32,443 nucleotides of DNA from an uncultured Elusimicrobium sp. (GCA_902781765.1 CACZKQ010000001.1:1-32443), one strand, 5' to 3'; positions 14,766 to 26,178 are shown, counted from the first letter of the stretch. The notes: generated by a model not told the origin, from the letters alone. Translations and numbers: made by a program.

Positions 14766-15272
14766 CTATAATACTTTTTGAATTTCAATAAGAATCTCAT
14801 CATAATTAGGTTCATGAGAAACTTCCGGCACAAATTGAATATAACGAATAATACCTTGTCCGTCTACAATAAAAATAGCACGGGTCAGTAATCCTAAATC
14901 TTCTAATAAAACACCATATTCTTTTGCAAATCCAAAATCTCGGTAATCGGAAGCTGTTAATACATTATTTACTCCGGCGGCCGCACACCAACGCGCTTGG
15001 GCAAAGGGTAAATCTTTACTTACCGTCAATACACGGACTCGATCGGATAATTTTCCGGCCATTACATTAAAACGACGTGTTTCTATATCACAAACCGGTG
15101 TATCTACCGACGGAACACAGGAAATAACTAACACTTTTCCTTCAAAATCTTGTTTTTGAATGATATTTAACGAATTGCCGACTAATTTAAAATTAGGAGC
15201 TTTATCTCCAACACAGAGCGTATTACCTGTCAAAACGACCGGCAGACCGTTCATAGAAATAGACTTGTCCAC
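14766..15272 (-). CDS. tpx: Thiol peroxidase Tpx (atypical 2-Cys peroxiredoxin)
   Basis: A 168-residue thioredoxin-fold peroxidase that reduces H2O2 and alkyl hydroperoxides. The peroxidatic Cys61 is in [17 protein letters not shown], and the resolving Cys96 is in ARWCAAAGV, the Tpx arrangement. The start is GTG at 15272, preceded by GGGAGGG at good spacing; the next ATG is six codons in and has no better site. It is the first gene of the oxygen-defence operon. Just upstream are a TATACT and an inverted repeat that could be an operator. Confidence 0.95.
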   Translation of the reverse strand: MDKSISMNGLPVVLTGNTLCVGDKAPNFKLVGNSLNIIQKQDFEGKVLVISCVPSVDTPVCDIETRRFNVMAGKLSDRVRVLTVSKDLPFAQARWCAAAGVNNVLTASDYRDFGFAKEYGVLLEDLGLLTRAIFIVDGQGIIRYIQFVPEVSHEPNYDEILIEIQKVL

Positions 15273-15282
15273 GGGAACCCTC

Positions 15283-15306
15283 CCTAAATACTATTAGGAA
15301 AGTATA
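15283..15306 (-). promoter_or_regulatory. Candidate promoter/operator of the redox operon
   Basis: On the minus strand, TATACT (15306-15301) would give a +1 near 15294. The inverted repeat CCTAA-N6-TTAGG (15283-15298) would overlap the +1. No clear -35 is visible. The regulator is unknown; PerR- and Rex-type sites look different. Confidence 0.3.
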
Positions 15307-15581
15307 TAAAATTTTAATTATCTTCGTACTTTTATTATGAATAAAATATATTTATTTCACAACCATTAAAAATAACTAAAATAGAAGAAATTTCTGTTTT
15401 TTACTTAAAATTGATTTTTAAAGTGTTTATTTTAATTTCAATATCCAACTAGCCATTTTTTTAAAAATACTTAAATTAACCCTATTTTAATCGTTTAAAC
15501 ACTATTTTTATGTTTTTTAGTTGACCAACGGTTTTAATAAGTGATATGATATAGTAAATTAGTGGCAGGTGGATTTATTTT
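15299..15581. other. AT-rich dnaA upstream gap, probable oriC part
   Basis: The gap between the divergent tpx and dnaA genes is extremely AT-rich (9 G+C in 60 bases at 15361-15420). The genes on both sides point away from it for several kilobases. It contains the dnaA promoter, but no perfect DnaA box other than the one on the dnaA start codon. This fits a DNA-unwinding region. The exact origin could instead lie in the dnaA-dnaN gap. Confidence 0.5.
15521..15550 (+). promoter_or_regulatory. dnaA promoter
   Basis: TTGACC (15521-15526), an 18-base spacer, then TATGAT (15545-15550). The predicted +1 is near 15557, giving a 25-base leader that contains AGGTGG (15567-15572). Confidence 0.65.
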
Positions 15582-15589
15582 GTGGATAA
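15581..15589. promoter_or_regulatory. DnaA box overlapping the dnaA start codon
   Basis: TGTGGATAA, the exact reverse complement of the consensus TTATCCACA, begins one base before the GTG start codon. Binding here could block elongation or initiation of dnaA (autoregulation). Confidence 0.6.
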
Positions 15590-16922
15590 TATAGCATCAT
15601 ACCCGGAGTTAGTTCCTGTTTTTCAAGATATTGAAACAATTATAGGCAAAGATACCTACGATATGTGGTTAAGGCCTGTTCATTTTGTTTATGAAAACAA
15701 CACGTTAAAATTATCTTTACCCAATCAATTTTGGGGGCAAACAATTCGTGAACGTTATCATCATATTATTACAGATGCTTTTTTAAAACATTTAGGTGTA
15801 AATATAACCGTTATTTATGAAATTACACCTCAAACACCGACGGTAACTCCAATTCCAAAACCTAATCCTGTTATTAAAAAAAATACGTTTGTATCTCGTT
15901 TAAATTCATCTTATACTTTTGAAAATTTTATTGAATCCCCTTCAAACCGCTTCGCATACAAAGCGGCACAGGCGGCTGCCCATAAAATGGGTGCGCGGGA
16001 AAATAATCCAATTGTTATTTATTCTTCCCCGGGGTTAGGAAAAACACATTTACTACATGCAATCGGTAATGAAATAGTAAAAACGAATCCTTTTGCAAAA
16101 GTTTTGTATATGTCCGGCGAAGAATTTGTCAGCGAATATATAGAAGCCCTGCAAAATAAAGAAGCAGAAAGTTTCCGAAAAAAATACAGGACATTGGATT
16201 GTTTTTTAATGGATGATATCCAATTTGTATCCGGTAAAGAGGCCTGTACCCAGGAATTTTTTAATACATTTAATGTATTATTTGAAAGCCGTAAACAGAT
16301 TGTTTTATCTTCGGATAGAACCCCTCAACAACTAGAATGGGATGAAAGATTATCCTCGCGTTTATTATCCGGGCTTCCTGTAGAAATTAAAAGGCCTAAT
16401 TTGGAAACACGTATAGCTATTTTACGCCAAAAACGCGATTCTATTAACTTTGATATTGGAGATGATGTACTTGCTTTTATTGCGGAAGGAGTACAAACAA
16501 ACGTACGTGAATTAGAAGGTTCTTTATTTAGACTAGTGGCCTATTGCGGTATGCATGGAATTGTGCCTACAATTTCAATAGCTCAAGAATTATTAGCTGA
16601 TATTTTAGTAACTCAACGAGATAAATCGATTAACGTTAATAGTATTAAAAAAGTAGTAGGAAAACATTTTAATATAAAAATGGAAGATTTTAATTCTAAA
16701 CGTAAAACCCAATCTGTGGCGTGGCCTCGTCAAATCGCCATGTTTTTGACTACAGAACTCACGGATTTATCTCTGCCGGAAATTGGGCGAGAATTTAACC
16801 GCGATCACAGCACTGTTGTACATGGCCGTGATTTAGTGAAAGAAAAAATAGATACAGATCCTTTTTTTACAGCGGAAATCAATCAAATTATTGCAGAAAT
16901 TAAATCTGTGGATAAAGTTTAA
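15582..16922 (+). CDS. dnaA: Chromosomal replication initiator DnaA
   Basis: A 446-residue AAA+ initiator that binds DnaA boxes and melts oriC. Domain I (1-85) mediates self and helicase contacts. A short P/T/K-rich linker (85-105) is domain II. Domain III has Walker [11 protein letters not shown] (149-158) and Walker [12 protein letters not shown] with Asp211/Asp212. Domain IV carries the DNA-binding signature [15 protein letters not shown] near the C-terminus. The GTG start is supported by AGGTGG nine bases upstream. A DnaA box overlies the start, and another lies in the final codons. It heads the dnaA-dnaN-dciA-gyrB-gyrA block. Confidence 0.98.
   Translation: MDNIASYPELVPVFQDIETIIGKDTYDMWLRPVHFVYENNTLKLSLPNQFWGQTIRERYHHIITDAFLKHLGVNITVIYEITPQTPTVTPIPKPNPVIKKNTFVSRLNSSYTFENFIESPSNRFAYKAAQAAAHKMGARENNPIVIYSSPGLGKTHLLHAIGNEIVKTNPFAKVLYMSGEEFVSEYIEALQNKEAESFRKKYRTLDCFLMDDIQFVSGKEACTQEFFNTFNVLFESRKQIVLSSDRTPQQLEWDERLSSRLLSGLPVEIKRPNLETRIAILRQKRDSINFDIGDDVLAFIAEGVQTNVRELEGSLFRLVAYCGMHGIVPTISIAQELLADILVTQRDKSINVNSIKKVVGKHFNIKMEDFNSKRKTQSVAWPRQIAMFLTTELTDLSLPEIGREFNRDHSTVVHGRDLVKEKIDTDPFFTAEINQIIAEIKSVDKV
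16907..16915. promoter_or_regulatory. DnaA box at the dnaA 3' end
   Basis: A perfect TGTGGATAA within the last dnaA codons. A one-mismatch copy AGTGGATAA follows at 16928-16936 and TAATTCACA at 17041-17049. Confidence 0.6.
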
Positions 16923-17091
16923 AAATTAGTGGATAAATGAAGGATAACTACTTAATTTAAGGGTATGTTTTTATAACCAGTTTAAGATGTTTATAAAATA
17001 ACGAAGTTATAAACAAGACTGATAAAAAATTTGTATAGGATAATTCACAAAATCAACACAATAAACAGGATATATTACAGGAATTATAAAT
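16923..17091. other. dnaA-dnaN gap with DnaA-box-like sites and an inverted repeat
   Basis: A 169-base AT-rich gap. It holds a near-consensus DnaA box (16928-16936), the inverted repeat TGTTTATAA/TTATAAACA (16988-16996/17007-17015, ten-base loop) and TAATTCACA (17041-17049). Each TTATAAACA arm differs from a DnaA box at two bases. It is an alternative or second half of oriC. Confidence 0.45.
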
Positions 17092-18201
17092 ATGAAAATA
17101 AATATTACTAAATCAACCCTACTTGAAGGAATCCAAATTATTTCGGCAGGTGTATCTTCCCGCACTACGCTTCCTATTTTGCATAATTTTTTAATGGAAG
17201 CTACCGGCGGAAAATTAAAATTAGTTAGAACGGATATGGAGATGGCCACCGTCCATTATGTAAATGCTGAAATTGAAGAAGAAGGAAGTATTACAATCCC
17301 TTTAAAAGAATTTAGTGATATTATTAAAAATTTACCGGATGATAAAGAAATAAATTTACAGTTAGATGAAAATAATAAATTTCATATTAAATCGGGTAAA
17401 AGTAAATTTTGGGTAATTGGTACTCCTAAAAATGAATATCCTGCTATTCCCGAAGTGGAACATAAAAACAGTGTTGTTTTAAATCCGATTGAACTTCAAA
17501 ATATGATTGAAAAAACAGCCTTTTCCGCTTCTACACAAGAAACACGCTATATTTTAAACGGTCTTTTATGGAATAATACGGCGGAAAAATTTGAAATTGT
17601 GGCGACCGACGGCGGACGTTTAGCAATTGCTACTCATAGTGCTTTAGTTGGTTCTAAAGAATTTAAAATTATTATTCCTACGAAAATTTTAAACGAAGTG
17701 TGCCGTTATATTTCGATTGCCAAACCGGCTAAAGACGGAACAATTGAAGTAAATGTTTCTGCTAACCAAGTTAGTTTTGTAATAAAAGAAACAACCTTTA
17801 TTTCCCGTTTAATAGAGGGGAATTTTCCAAATTATAATCAAGTAATTCCTACTAAGAAAAATATCAACTTTGAAGTTTTTTCAAAAGAATTATTAGCTTC
17901 TACTCGCCGTTCTGCGCTTTGTGCGGGGGAATTTGGCAGTGTAGTGAAATATAAACTAGAAAATAATAATTTAACAGTTTCTTCTAATTCACAAAATATG
18001 GAATTTACCGACGAAATTCCGGTGGAATATACCCAAGAACCGTTTGAAGCAGCTTTTAATCCGCAATATATTATTGATGTATTAAAAAATATCGGTTCGG
18101 AAAAAGTATCTTTTTCCTTTGTGAATGCTTCACAGCCGGTGCTTGTTGAACCGGTAGAAGATAATACATTTAAATATGTAATTATGCCGGTGCGCGCTTA
18201 A
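17092..18201 (+). CDS. dnaN: DNA polymerase III beta subunit (sliding clamp)
   Basis: A 369-residue clamp that forms a dimeric ring tethering polymerase and other enzymes to DNA. The three-domain repeat is normal in length. Typical segments are SRTTLPILHNFLMEA near the start, FWVIGTPKNEYPAIPE, the domain 2 stretch TRYILNGLLWNN...ATDGGRLAIA, FISRLIEGNFPNYNQVIP, and the C-terminal YVIMPVRA. AGGAA precedes the ATG. Its stop overlaps the next start (TAATG). Third-position A/T is very high: 17341-17400 has only 11 G+C in 60 bases. Confidence 0.98.
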   Translation: MKINITKSTLLEGIQIISAGVSSRTTLPILHNFLMEATGGKLKLVRTDMEMATVHYVNAEIEEEGSITIPLKEFSDIIKNLPDDKEINLQLDENNKFHIKSGKSKFWVIGTPKNEYPAIPEVEHKNSVVLNPIELQNMIEKTAFSASTQETRYILNGLLWNNTAEKFEIVATDGGRLAIATHSALVGSKEFKIIIPTKILNEVCRYISIAKPAKDGTIEVNVSANQVSFVIKETTFISRLIEGNFPNYNQVIPTKKNINFEVFSKELLASTRRSALCAGEFGSVVKYKLENNNLTVSSNSQNMEFTDEIPVEYTQEPFEAAFNPQYIIDVLKNIGSEKVSFSFVNASQPVLVEPVEDNTFKYVIMPVRA

Positions 18202-18497
18202 TGAAATTTGGCGAAAAACCCAAAAAAATTTGGCATTCCAGTTCAGATTTAAAAAGTCAGTTTAACCGTTTAAATAATCGTTTAAACCGCTTGCTTATTT
18301 TAGACCATGTCTGGAGCCAATTAGTTGGAAACCGGGAAAAATTTTGGGTATTAAAAGCAGTACAAAAAGATACGTTATACGTAAGGGTAAAAGTATCAGT
18401 AGCCCGTAGTGAGTTAATAGCTAAAAGGGAGCAGCTTATTAAAGAATTAAATAAGCATTTTGATACTCCCTGGATTAAAAAAATAGAAATTCAGTAA
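18201..18497 (+). CDS. dciA: DUF721/DciA-family protein, probable replicative helicase loader
   Basis: A 98-residue protein with the DUF721 (DciA) core: a basic helical N-terminus, then ILDHVWSQLVGNREKFWVLKAVQKDTLYVRVKVSVARSEL and a helical end IAKREQLIKELNKHF. DciA proteins load or stimulate DnaB in bacteria without DnaC/DnaI. The gene sits between dnaN and gyrB, where recF is found in many genomes; no recF is present. TAATG overlap with dnaN suggests coupled translation. The family call is based on motif pattern and position, and the loader role is from the family. Confidence 0.82.
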   Translation: MKFGEKPKKIWHSSSDLKSQFNRLNNRLNRLLILDHVWSQLVGNREKFWVLKAVQKDTLYVRVKVSVARSELIAKREQLIKELNKHFDTPWIKKIEIQ

Positions 18498-18522
18498 ATT
18501 TTGTTATTTTTACAAGGAGTAG

Positions 18523-21000
<2,478 letters not shown>

Positions 21001-21006
21001 TTTCGC

Positions 21007-21028
21007 GCCGGGCATTTTTCCGCCCGGC
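21007..21028 (+). other. GC-rich hairpin between gyrB and gyrA
   Basis: GCCGGGC (21007-21013) pairs with GCCCGGC (21022-21028) across eight bases. No T-run follows. It may stabilise mRNA or weakly attenuate; the gyrA Shine-Dalgarno (TAGGAG) is downstream. Confidence 0.5.
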
Positions 21029-21059
21029 CCGACGATTTAATCTTTTAGGAGATTTTTAA

Positions 21060-23573
21060 ATGAGTGAAGAAAACAGCAATTTGCCACAAACCCAAAACGT
21101 TAATGTAAACGTGGATTTGTTTGGCGATATTCAACAACGCGATATTGCGGGCGAAATGCGCTCGTACTACATTGACTATGCGATGAGCGTTATTGTCGGG
21201 CGTGCCTTGCCCGACGTGCGCGACGGTTTAAAACCGGTGCACCGCCGTGTATTATATTCCATGAACGAAATGGGTTTAAAATACAATAAACCCTACAAAA
21301 AATCCGCCCGCGTGGTGGGGGACGTACTCGGTAAATACCACCCGCACGGCGATACGGCTGTGTACGATACGCTCGTGCGTATGGTGCAGGATTTTTCGCT
21401 TCGCAAACCGTTAATTGACGGTCAGGGCAACTTCGGTTCCATTGACGGCGACTCCGCTGCCGCTATGCGTTACACCGAATGCCGCTTGCAAAAAATTTCC
21501 GAAGAAATGCTGGGCGACCTCGATAAAGACACCGTCAAAATGATTCCCAACTACGACGGCTCTTTATTGGAACCTTCCGTTTTGCCGGCCAAACTTCCGG
21601 CCTTACTCGTCAACGGTTCGTCGGGTATTGCCGTAGGTATGGCTACCAACATTCCCACCCACAATTTAGGTGAAGTGTGCGACGGAATTATTGAATATAT
21701 CAAAAATCCGGAAATTACCACCAAAGAGATGATGAAAATCATCAAGGGACCGGATTTCCCGACGGGAGCAATCATCCGCGGTACCAAAGGCATTTACGAG
21801 TATTTTGAAACGGGCCATGGCAGTGTAAAAGTGCAAGCCCGCACGGAAATTGAAGAACGCAAAGGCGGCCGCGAAGCGATTGTAGTAACCGCTATTCCGT
21901 ACCAAGTCAACAAAACCGCTTTAATTGAAAATATCGTCGGCCTGGTACGCGATAAAAAAGTAATGGATATTTCCGATATTCGCGACGAGTCGGACCGCCG
22001 CGGTATGCGCCTGGTGATTGAAATTAAGCGCGACGGTAATGCCCAAGTGGTGCTCAATCATCTTTTCAAACATACGCAACTGCAAACGTCGTTCCCGGTC
22101 AATATGCTGGCGATTGTGGACGGCCGCCCGCGTGTGTTGTCGCTCAAAGAAGTAATGAAAGCGTATGTTAAACACCGCAAAGAGATTGTTACCAACCGCA
22201 CCAAATTTGATTTAAATAAAGCGCAAAAACGCGAGCATATTTTGAACGGGTTGTTAATTGCCATTGCGAATATGGACGAAGTCGTAGCTATCATCCGCAA
22301 AGCCAAAGACCCGACGGAAGCCAAGTTTACCTTGATGACGCGCTTTACGCTGACCGAAGTGCAAGCTCAAGCAATTTTGGATATGCGCTTACACCAGCTT
22401 ACGCAACTGTCCGCGCTCGCCATTGAAAACGAACGCAAAGATTTATTAAAGCTGATTGCGGAGTTACAAGATATTTTAGCCAATCCGCAACGTGTATTGG
22501 ACATTATCGTAAGTGAACTGGCCGAGCTCAAAAAGACGTACGGCGACCCGCGCCGCACCGAAATCGGCCCGGATATGACGGATTTCTCCATGGAAGATTT
22601 CATTGAGAAAGAAGACGTCGTCATCACGATTTCCAACGACGGTTACGCCAAACGTATCCCGGTTTCTACCTATAAGAGCCAAAACCGCGGCGGCAAAGGC
22701 ATTATCGGCAGCAAAACGAAAGAAGAAGATTTTATGGAACACTTGTTCATCACTTCTTCGCACGCTACGATTTTGATGTTCACCAACCGCGGCCGCGTGT
22801 TTGCGCTGCGCGCCTTTGAAATTCCCGAAGGCAACCGTATGTCTAAGGGGAAAGCGCTTGTCAACCTCTTGCAATTAACCGGCGAAGAAAAAGTTACTTC
22901 CGCCGTAGCGATTGAGGATTTTGACCCCAAACACAGCGAAAACACGTATCTTACTATGTGTACGCGCTTTGGCAGTATTAAACGTGTGGAGCTGAGTGAA
23001 TTTGCCAACATTCGCCGCGCCGGTATTATTGCGATGGGCCTGGAAGAAGGCGACGTACTGATTAGCGTACAGATGACGTTTGGTAAGTCCGATATTATCG
23101 TGGCGACCAAAAACGGCAAATCTATCCGCTTTGATGAAAACCAAGTCCGCGCCATGGGCCGCCCGGCCAAGGGTGTACGCGCCATTAACTTAGGCGAAGG
23201 TGACGTCGTAGTCGGCATGGAACATGCGCCCAACGACCAACCGCAGCCCGACGTGCTTTCCGTGTGCGAAAACGGCTTTGGTAAGCGCACTGAATTTAGC
23301 GAATACAAACGCCAAAACCGCGGCGGTATGGGGGTTATTACGATTAAAACCTCGGCCCGCAACGGCTCGGTAGTGGGTATTAAGCTTGTAGACGAGAGCA
23401 AGGACTTAATGATTATTACCGAAAAAGGCATGACCATTCGTGTACGGTGCGGAGACATTCGTTCCGTCAGCCGCAATGCCCAAGGGGTAACCTTGGCGAA
23501 GATGGAGCCGGGCGATAAGATTGCACGTATTGCGCCGGTAGTCAAAGAAGAAGAAAAAGAAGACGAAGAATAA
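21060..23573 (+). CDS. gyrA: DNA gyrase subunit A
   Basis: The 837-residue cleavage/wrapping subunit. The winged-helix core has [20 protein letters not shown], and the catalytic Tyr138 is in [10 protein letters not shown]. The quinolone region reads [10 protein letters not shown]; Thr99 and Asp103 correspond to E. coli Ser83 and Asp87. The C-terminal beta-pinwheel contains QNRGGKG (541-547) and QNRGGMG (752-758) where gyrases carry the GyrA box QRRGGRG; both have Asn at the second position. The tail is acidic. TAGGAG lies before the ATG. A strong terminator follows. The G+C level is high for the window (35 of 60 at 22501-22560). The full pinwheel and the gyrB partner favour gyrase over topoisomerase IV. 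Confidence 0.96.
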   Translation: MSEENSNLPQTQNVNVNVDLFGDIQQRDIAGEMRSYYIDYAMSVIVGRALPDVRDGLKPVHRRVLYSMNEMGLKYNKPYKKSARVVGDVLGKYHPHGDTAVYDTLVRMVQDFSLRKPLIDGQGNFGSIDGDSAAAMRYTECRLQKISEEMLGDLDKDTVKMIPNYDGSLLEPSVLPAKLPALLVNGSSGIAVGMATNIPTHNLGEVCDGIIEYIKNPEITTKEMMKIIKGPDFPTGAIIRGTKGIYEYFETGHGSVKVQARTEIEERKGGREAIVVTAIPYQVNKTALIENIVGLVRDKKVMDISDIRDESDRRGMRLVIEIKRDGNAQVVLNHLFKHTQLQTSFPVNMLAIVDGRPRVLSLKEVMKAYVKHRKEIVTNRTKFDLNKAQKREHILNGLLIAIANMDEVVAIIRKAKDPTEAKFTLMTRFTLTEVQAQAILDMRLHQLTQLSALAIENERKDLLKLIAELQDILANPQRVLDIIVSELAELKKTYGDPRRTEIGPDMTDFSMEDFIEKEDVVITISNDGYAKRIPVSTYKSQNRGGKGIIGSKTKEEDFMEHLFITSSHATILMFTNRGRVFALRAFEIPEGNRMSKGKALVNLLQLTGEEKVTSAVAIEDFDPKHSENTYLTMCTRFGSIKRVELSEFANIRRAGIIAMGLEEGDVLISVQMTFGKSDIIVATKNGKSIRFDENQVRAMGRPAKGVRAINLGEGDVVVGMEHAPNDQPQPDVLSVCENGFGKRTEFSEYKRQNRGGMGVITIKTSARNGSVVGIKLVDESKDLMIITEKGMTIRVRCGDIRSVSRNAQGVTLAKMEPGDKIARIAPVVKEEEKEDEE

Positions 23574-23602
23574 TAACGGCTGATATTAAGTTTCGTTATG
23601 CG

Positions 23603-23636
23603 CATAAAACGCAGACTGAAAAGTCTGCGTTTTATG
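23603..23636 (+). terminator. Intrinsic terminator after gyrA
   Basis: A fifteen-pair perfect stem 23603-23617/23622-23636 capped by a GAAA tetraloop. The 3' arm ends in TTTTATG, then TCTT. Confidence 0.85.
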
Positions 23637-23691
23637 TCTTAACAAGGGCCAACCATTTGCCACATTTGAGTATCTTTGCAGTCCCTTACCC

Positions 23692-23719
23692 TTGACGTAG
23701 ATACCGCTACTCTTATCTT
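23692..23719 (+). promoter_or_regulatory. Candidate upstream promoter for the lipoprotein gene
   Basis: TTGACG (23692-23697), 16 bases, TATCTT (23714-23719). It would give a leader of about 135 bases. Confidence 0.3.
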
Positions 23720-23777
23720 AATTTTGCAACCAGGACCTATCCAAAAGGCCTATCGGTAAGTTGGGCCTAAAAATCGG

Positions 23778-23806
23778 TTGACGCAAATAAAAAAGTATCA
23801 TAACCT
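23778..23806 (+). promoter_or_regulatory. Candidate proximal promoter for the lipoprotein gene
   Basis: TTGACG (23778-23783), 17 bases, TAACCT (23801-23806). The -35 is good and the -10 weak. Confidence 0.3.
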
Positions 23807-23862
23807 AGTTAAAGACACCTTGCTCGTTACCTAGAGTTTATTTTTATATGTGCGGAGGAAAT

Positions 23863-24585
23863 ATGAAAAAAATAATTACAGCAGTGTTGTTATTTGTTGG
23901 AATATGTGCATTGGGCGGATGTGTAGAAGATGAAGATTTTGAATTGTTCAGTCAGCATTCTACATACCGAAATGGGGAGAAAACGCCTTGGGGAACAAAA
24001 GTCAAAGATCCGGAACCGAATAATCCATATCCTTTGTATGTTTTCCCGTCTGTTTTCCCTGATAAGACCGGAGATTTTGCGTTTCACTTTGCTAATCCCT
24101 GGGCTTTTGAAACTACGCAAGATTATCAACAGGCAAAAGATCCTTCAAAACGTTTGGTTGTTACTGCAATCTATCCGGAACCGGAAAAATGTTTGGATTG
24201 TGATGTCCAATTTCCTTATTTTGAGCGGTTGGCAAAGCAATTTGAGGGAAGCGGTGTTGAATTTGTTGTGTTGTTTTTCGGGAAAGATAGAGAAAAACTT
24301 GCTTCTTTAGATTGGCTGCAAGCGGCGGACAAAGCGCAAGTATATTATAATTCTTTTGATTGGTGTAAAGACGGGCTTCATGGTTATTGTCCTAATGCAG
24401 CAGATGTGGAGTGGTTTGCCGGATCTAAAAAAGCAAATCTAGCCGGACAGATAGGCTTTCCTACTTCGCAAAATGAAGCGATCTCTCCTGAAGAAGTATA
24501 CGAAAAATACGTCAAACAAACTTGGGATTTGTTAGAAAAATACGGAGATGAAACACACCAAGCTTGGGTCTCGGCAAATAAGTAA
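23863..24585 (+). CDS. Thioredoxin-like lipoprotein, function unknown
   Basis: A 240-residue lipoprotein. The signal MKKIITAVLLFVGICALGGC ends in a lipobox (LGGC, Cys20). The start at 23863 is preferred over ATG 23848 because GGAGG lies six bases before it and the longer form puts MCGGN ahead of the signal. The mature part has a thioredoxin-like layout: the strand RLVVTAIYPEPEKCLDC with Cys110-x-x-Cys113, a helix FPYFERLAKQFEGSGVEFVVLFFGKD, and GQIGFPTS in the place of the cis-proline loop. Two more Cys lie near FDWCKDGLHGYC. It could be a periplasmic redox protein, but the CLDC motif is unusual and no partner is nearby. It is a single-gene unit with its own terminator. Confidence 0.7.
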   Translation: MKKIITAVLLFVGICALGGCVEDEDFELFSQHSTYRNGEKTPWGTKVKDPEPNNPYPLYVFPSVFPDKTGDFAFHFANPWAFETTQDYQQAKDPSKRLVVTAIYPEPEKCLDCDVQFPYFERLAKQFEGSGVEFVVLFFGKDREKLASLDWLQAADKAQVYYNSFDWCKDGLHGYCPNAADVEWFAGSKKANLAGQIGFPTSQNEAISPEEVYEKYVKQTWDLLEKYGDETHQAWVSANK

Positions 24586-24614
24586 GAATAAGATTATCAA
24601 TTAGTAGTATTTTT

Positions 24615-24641
24615 AATCCCCCGTAACAGGGGGATTTTTTT
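24615..24641 (+). terminator. Intrinsic terminator after the lipoprotein gene
   Basis: AATCCCCC (24615-24622) pairs with GGGGGATT (24629-24636) across GTAACA and is followed by a T-run. Confidence 0.92.
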
Positions 24642-24667
24642 ATCAAAATTTACTTCTAAAAAAAAGG

Positions 24668-24696
24668 TTTACAAGTCGCGTCCAAAGTGCTATAAA
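24668..24696 (+). promoter_or_regulatory. Extended -10 promoter of the GH13-ATP synthase unit
   Basis: TTTACA (24668-24673), a 17-base spacer ending in TGC, then TATAAA (24691-24696). The +1 is near 24703, directly before GGGGAG (24704-24709). No other convincing promoter was seen before the atp genes. Confidence 0.65.
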
Positions 24697-24717
24697 TTTT
24701 ATAGGGGAGAATCTACT

Positions 24718-26166
24718 ATGAGAACCAATCCACATATTTTGGAAATCAATACGCGTTCGTGGCTTCGTCGGTTAAGTGAAGAGTACGGACGCAATTTTAC
24801 GTTAAGTGATGTACCAGAAGACTTTTTAAACAAAGTAAAAAATTTGGGCTTTGATGCTATTTGGTTGATGGGTGTTTGGCAGGAAAGCCCCTCGGCGCGC
24901 GATATTGCACGCAATTCTAAAGAAGTACAAGACCAAATCCGCGCCTTCAAGCCGGACTTTAATACCGACGATATCTCCGCTTCTCCTTATGCCGTTTATG
25001 ATTACAACGTAGATGCTTCCCTCGGCGGCAATGAAGCCCTTGCAAAACTGCGAGAGCGGTTGCGAGAAAAAGATATTTTGCTTTTACTTGATTTTGTAGG
25101 CAATCATATGGCGTTGGACTGCCCTGCTGTTACCGAACATCCGGAATTTTTTATTAACACCGGTATGCAAGAGCCGTCCGTGCATAAGGATTGGTTTTTT
25201 AAAAACGCTAACGGCGTGTATATTGCACATGGACGCGATCCGTATTTTGCTCCTTGGACGGATACGGCGCAACTTAATTATTTTAACCCGAAAACGCGTG
25301 AATTTATGCTCGCCAATTTACGGCGCGTGGCTGATATGTGTGACGGTGTACGTTGTGATATGGCCATGTTGACACTAAATAAAGTGCACCGCGATACCTG
25401 GTGGGAATTTATCGGCGGGGAACTTCCTAAAGAAGAATTTTGGTTTCAAGCACTGGAAAATATACGTGAAGACCACCCGGAATTTGTCTTTATTGCCGAA
25501 GTGTATTGGGGATTAGAATGGGAAATTCAGGAAATGGGTTTTGATTATACCTACGATAAAGTGCTTTATGACCGGTTGCGTTTTTCTAACCCCGAAGATA
25601 TTAAAGGGCATTTGCGTGCGGAGCATTTATATCAAATGCGTTCTATTCGCTTTACGTCCAACCACGATGAAGAAGAAGCATTAAAAGCCTTTGGACGGGA
25701 AAAATCACTGGCGGCTAGTGTAATTATCGCCACGCTTCCCGGAGCGCGTATGTTTCACTTATTCCAGATTTTAGGCCGTAATGCGCGTATGCCGATTCAA
25801 TATGCACATGACGAATTTGTAGTAGCAGAGGATGTTCGTGCCTATTATCACAAATTATTCACGATTGCTTCTGCCCCGGCCTTCCATGGAGGACAGTGGT
25901 CTATGCGTGGATTAGATAGTGCGGGAGATGACTCTTTCCACAATATCCTTTCCTGGCAGTGGAAGCAAATGAACACCGGGAAATTAGTTGTGATTAACTA
26001 TAGTGCTTCCCCAGCGAAAGCACACTTATCGCTAAAAGGTGTACAGGGCGAAGTGACAGAAGAATTTTCAGGTAGAAAGATTAACATCTCTGCGGAAATG
26101 GCTGCCCAGGGGGCAACCTTAGAATTGTTGCCATACGAAAGTAAAATTTTTACCTATACGGTGTAA
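24718..26166 (+). CDS. Cytoplasmic GH13 alpha-amylase-family enzyme
   Basis: A 482-residue glycoside hydrolase family 13 protein with no signal peptide, so it acts on intracellular alpha-glucans or oligosaccharides. The (beta/alpha)8 motifs are DFVGNH (125-130, region I), GVRCDMAML with Asp214 as nucleophile (region II), FIAEVYW with Glu261 as acid/base (region III) and FTSNHDE with Asp317 as transition-state stabiliser (region IV). A C-terminal beta domain follows (about 400-482). The exact specificity (amylase, glucanotransferase, phosphorylase-like) cannot be told. The stop is only 12 bases from atpZ, so it probably leads the ATP synthase transcript. Confidence 0.9.
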   Translation: MRTNPHILEINTRSWLRRLSEEYGRNFTLSDVPEDFLNKVKNLGFDAIWLMGVWQESPSARDIARNSKEVQDQIRAFKPDFNTDDISASPYAVYDYNVDASLGGNEALAKLRERLREKDILLLLDFVGNHMALDCPAVTEHPEFFINTGMQEPSVHKDWFFKNANGVYIAHGRDPYFAPWTDTAQLNYFNPKTREFMLANLRRVADMCDGVRCDMAMLTLNKVHRDTWWEFIGGELPKEEFWFQALENIREDHPEFVFIAEVYWGLEWEIQEMGFDYTYDKVLYDRLRFSNPEDIKGHLRAEHLYQMRSIRFTSNHDEEEALKAFGREKSLAASVIIATLPGARMFHLFQILGRNARMPIQYAHDEFVVAEDVRAYYHKLFTIASAPAFHGGQWSMRGLDSAGDDSFHNILSWQWKQMNTGKLVVINYSASPAKAHLSLKGVQGEVTEEFSGRKINISAEMAAQGATLELLPYESKIFTYTV

Positions 26167-26178
26167 TTAGAAATCAAT

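Noticed and set aside
22670-23605. 311-codon minus-strand frame opposite gyrA
   Set aside because: A shadow of the codon bias of gyrA; serine/arginine-rich low-complexity translation with no recognisable motif.
23640-23860. tRNA or small RNA after gyrA
   Set aside because: No cloverleaf or T-loop sequence found; only two candidate promoters and a weak five-pair hairpin.
23848-23862. ATG at 23848 as the lipoprotein start
   Set aside because: It would place the ribosome site inside the gene and add MCGGN before a normal signal peptide.
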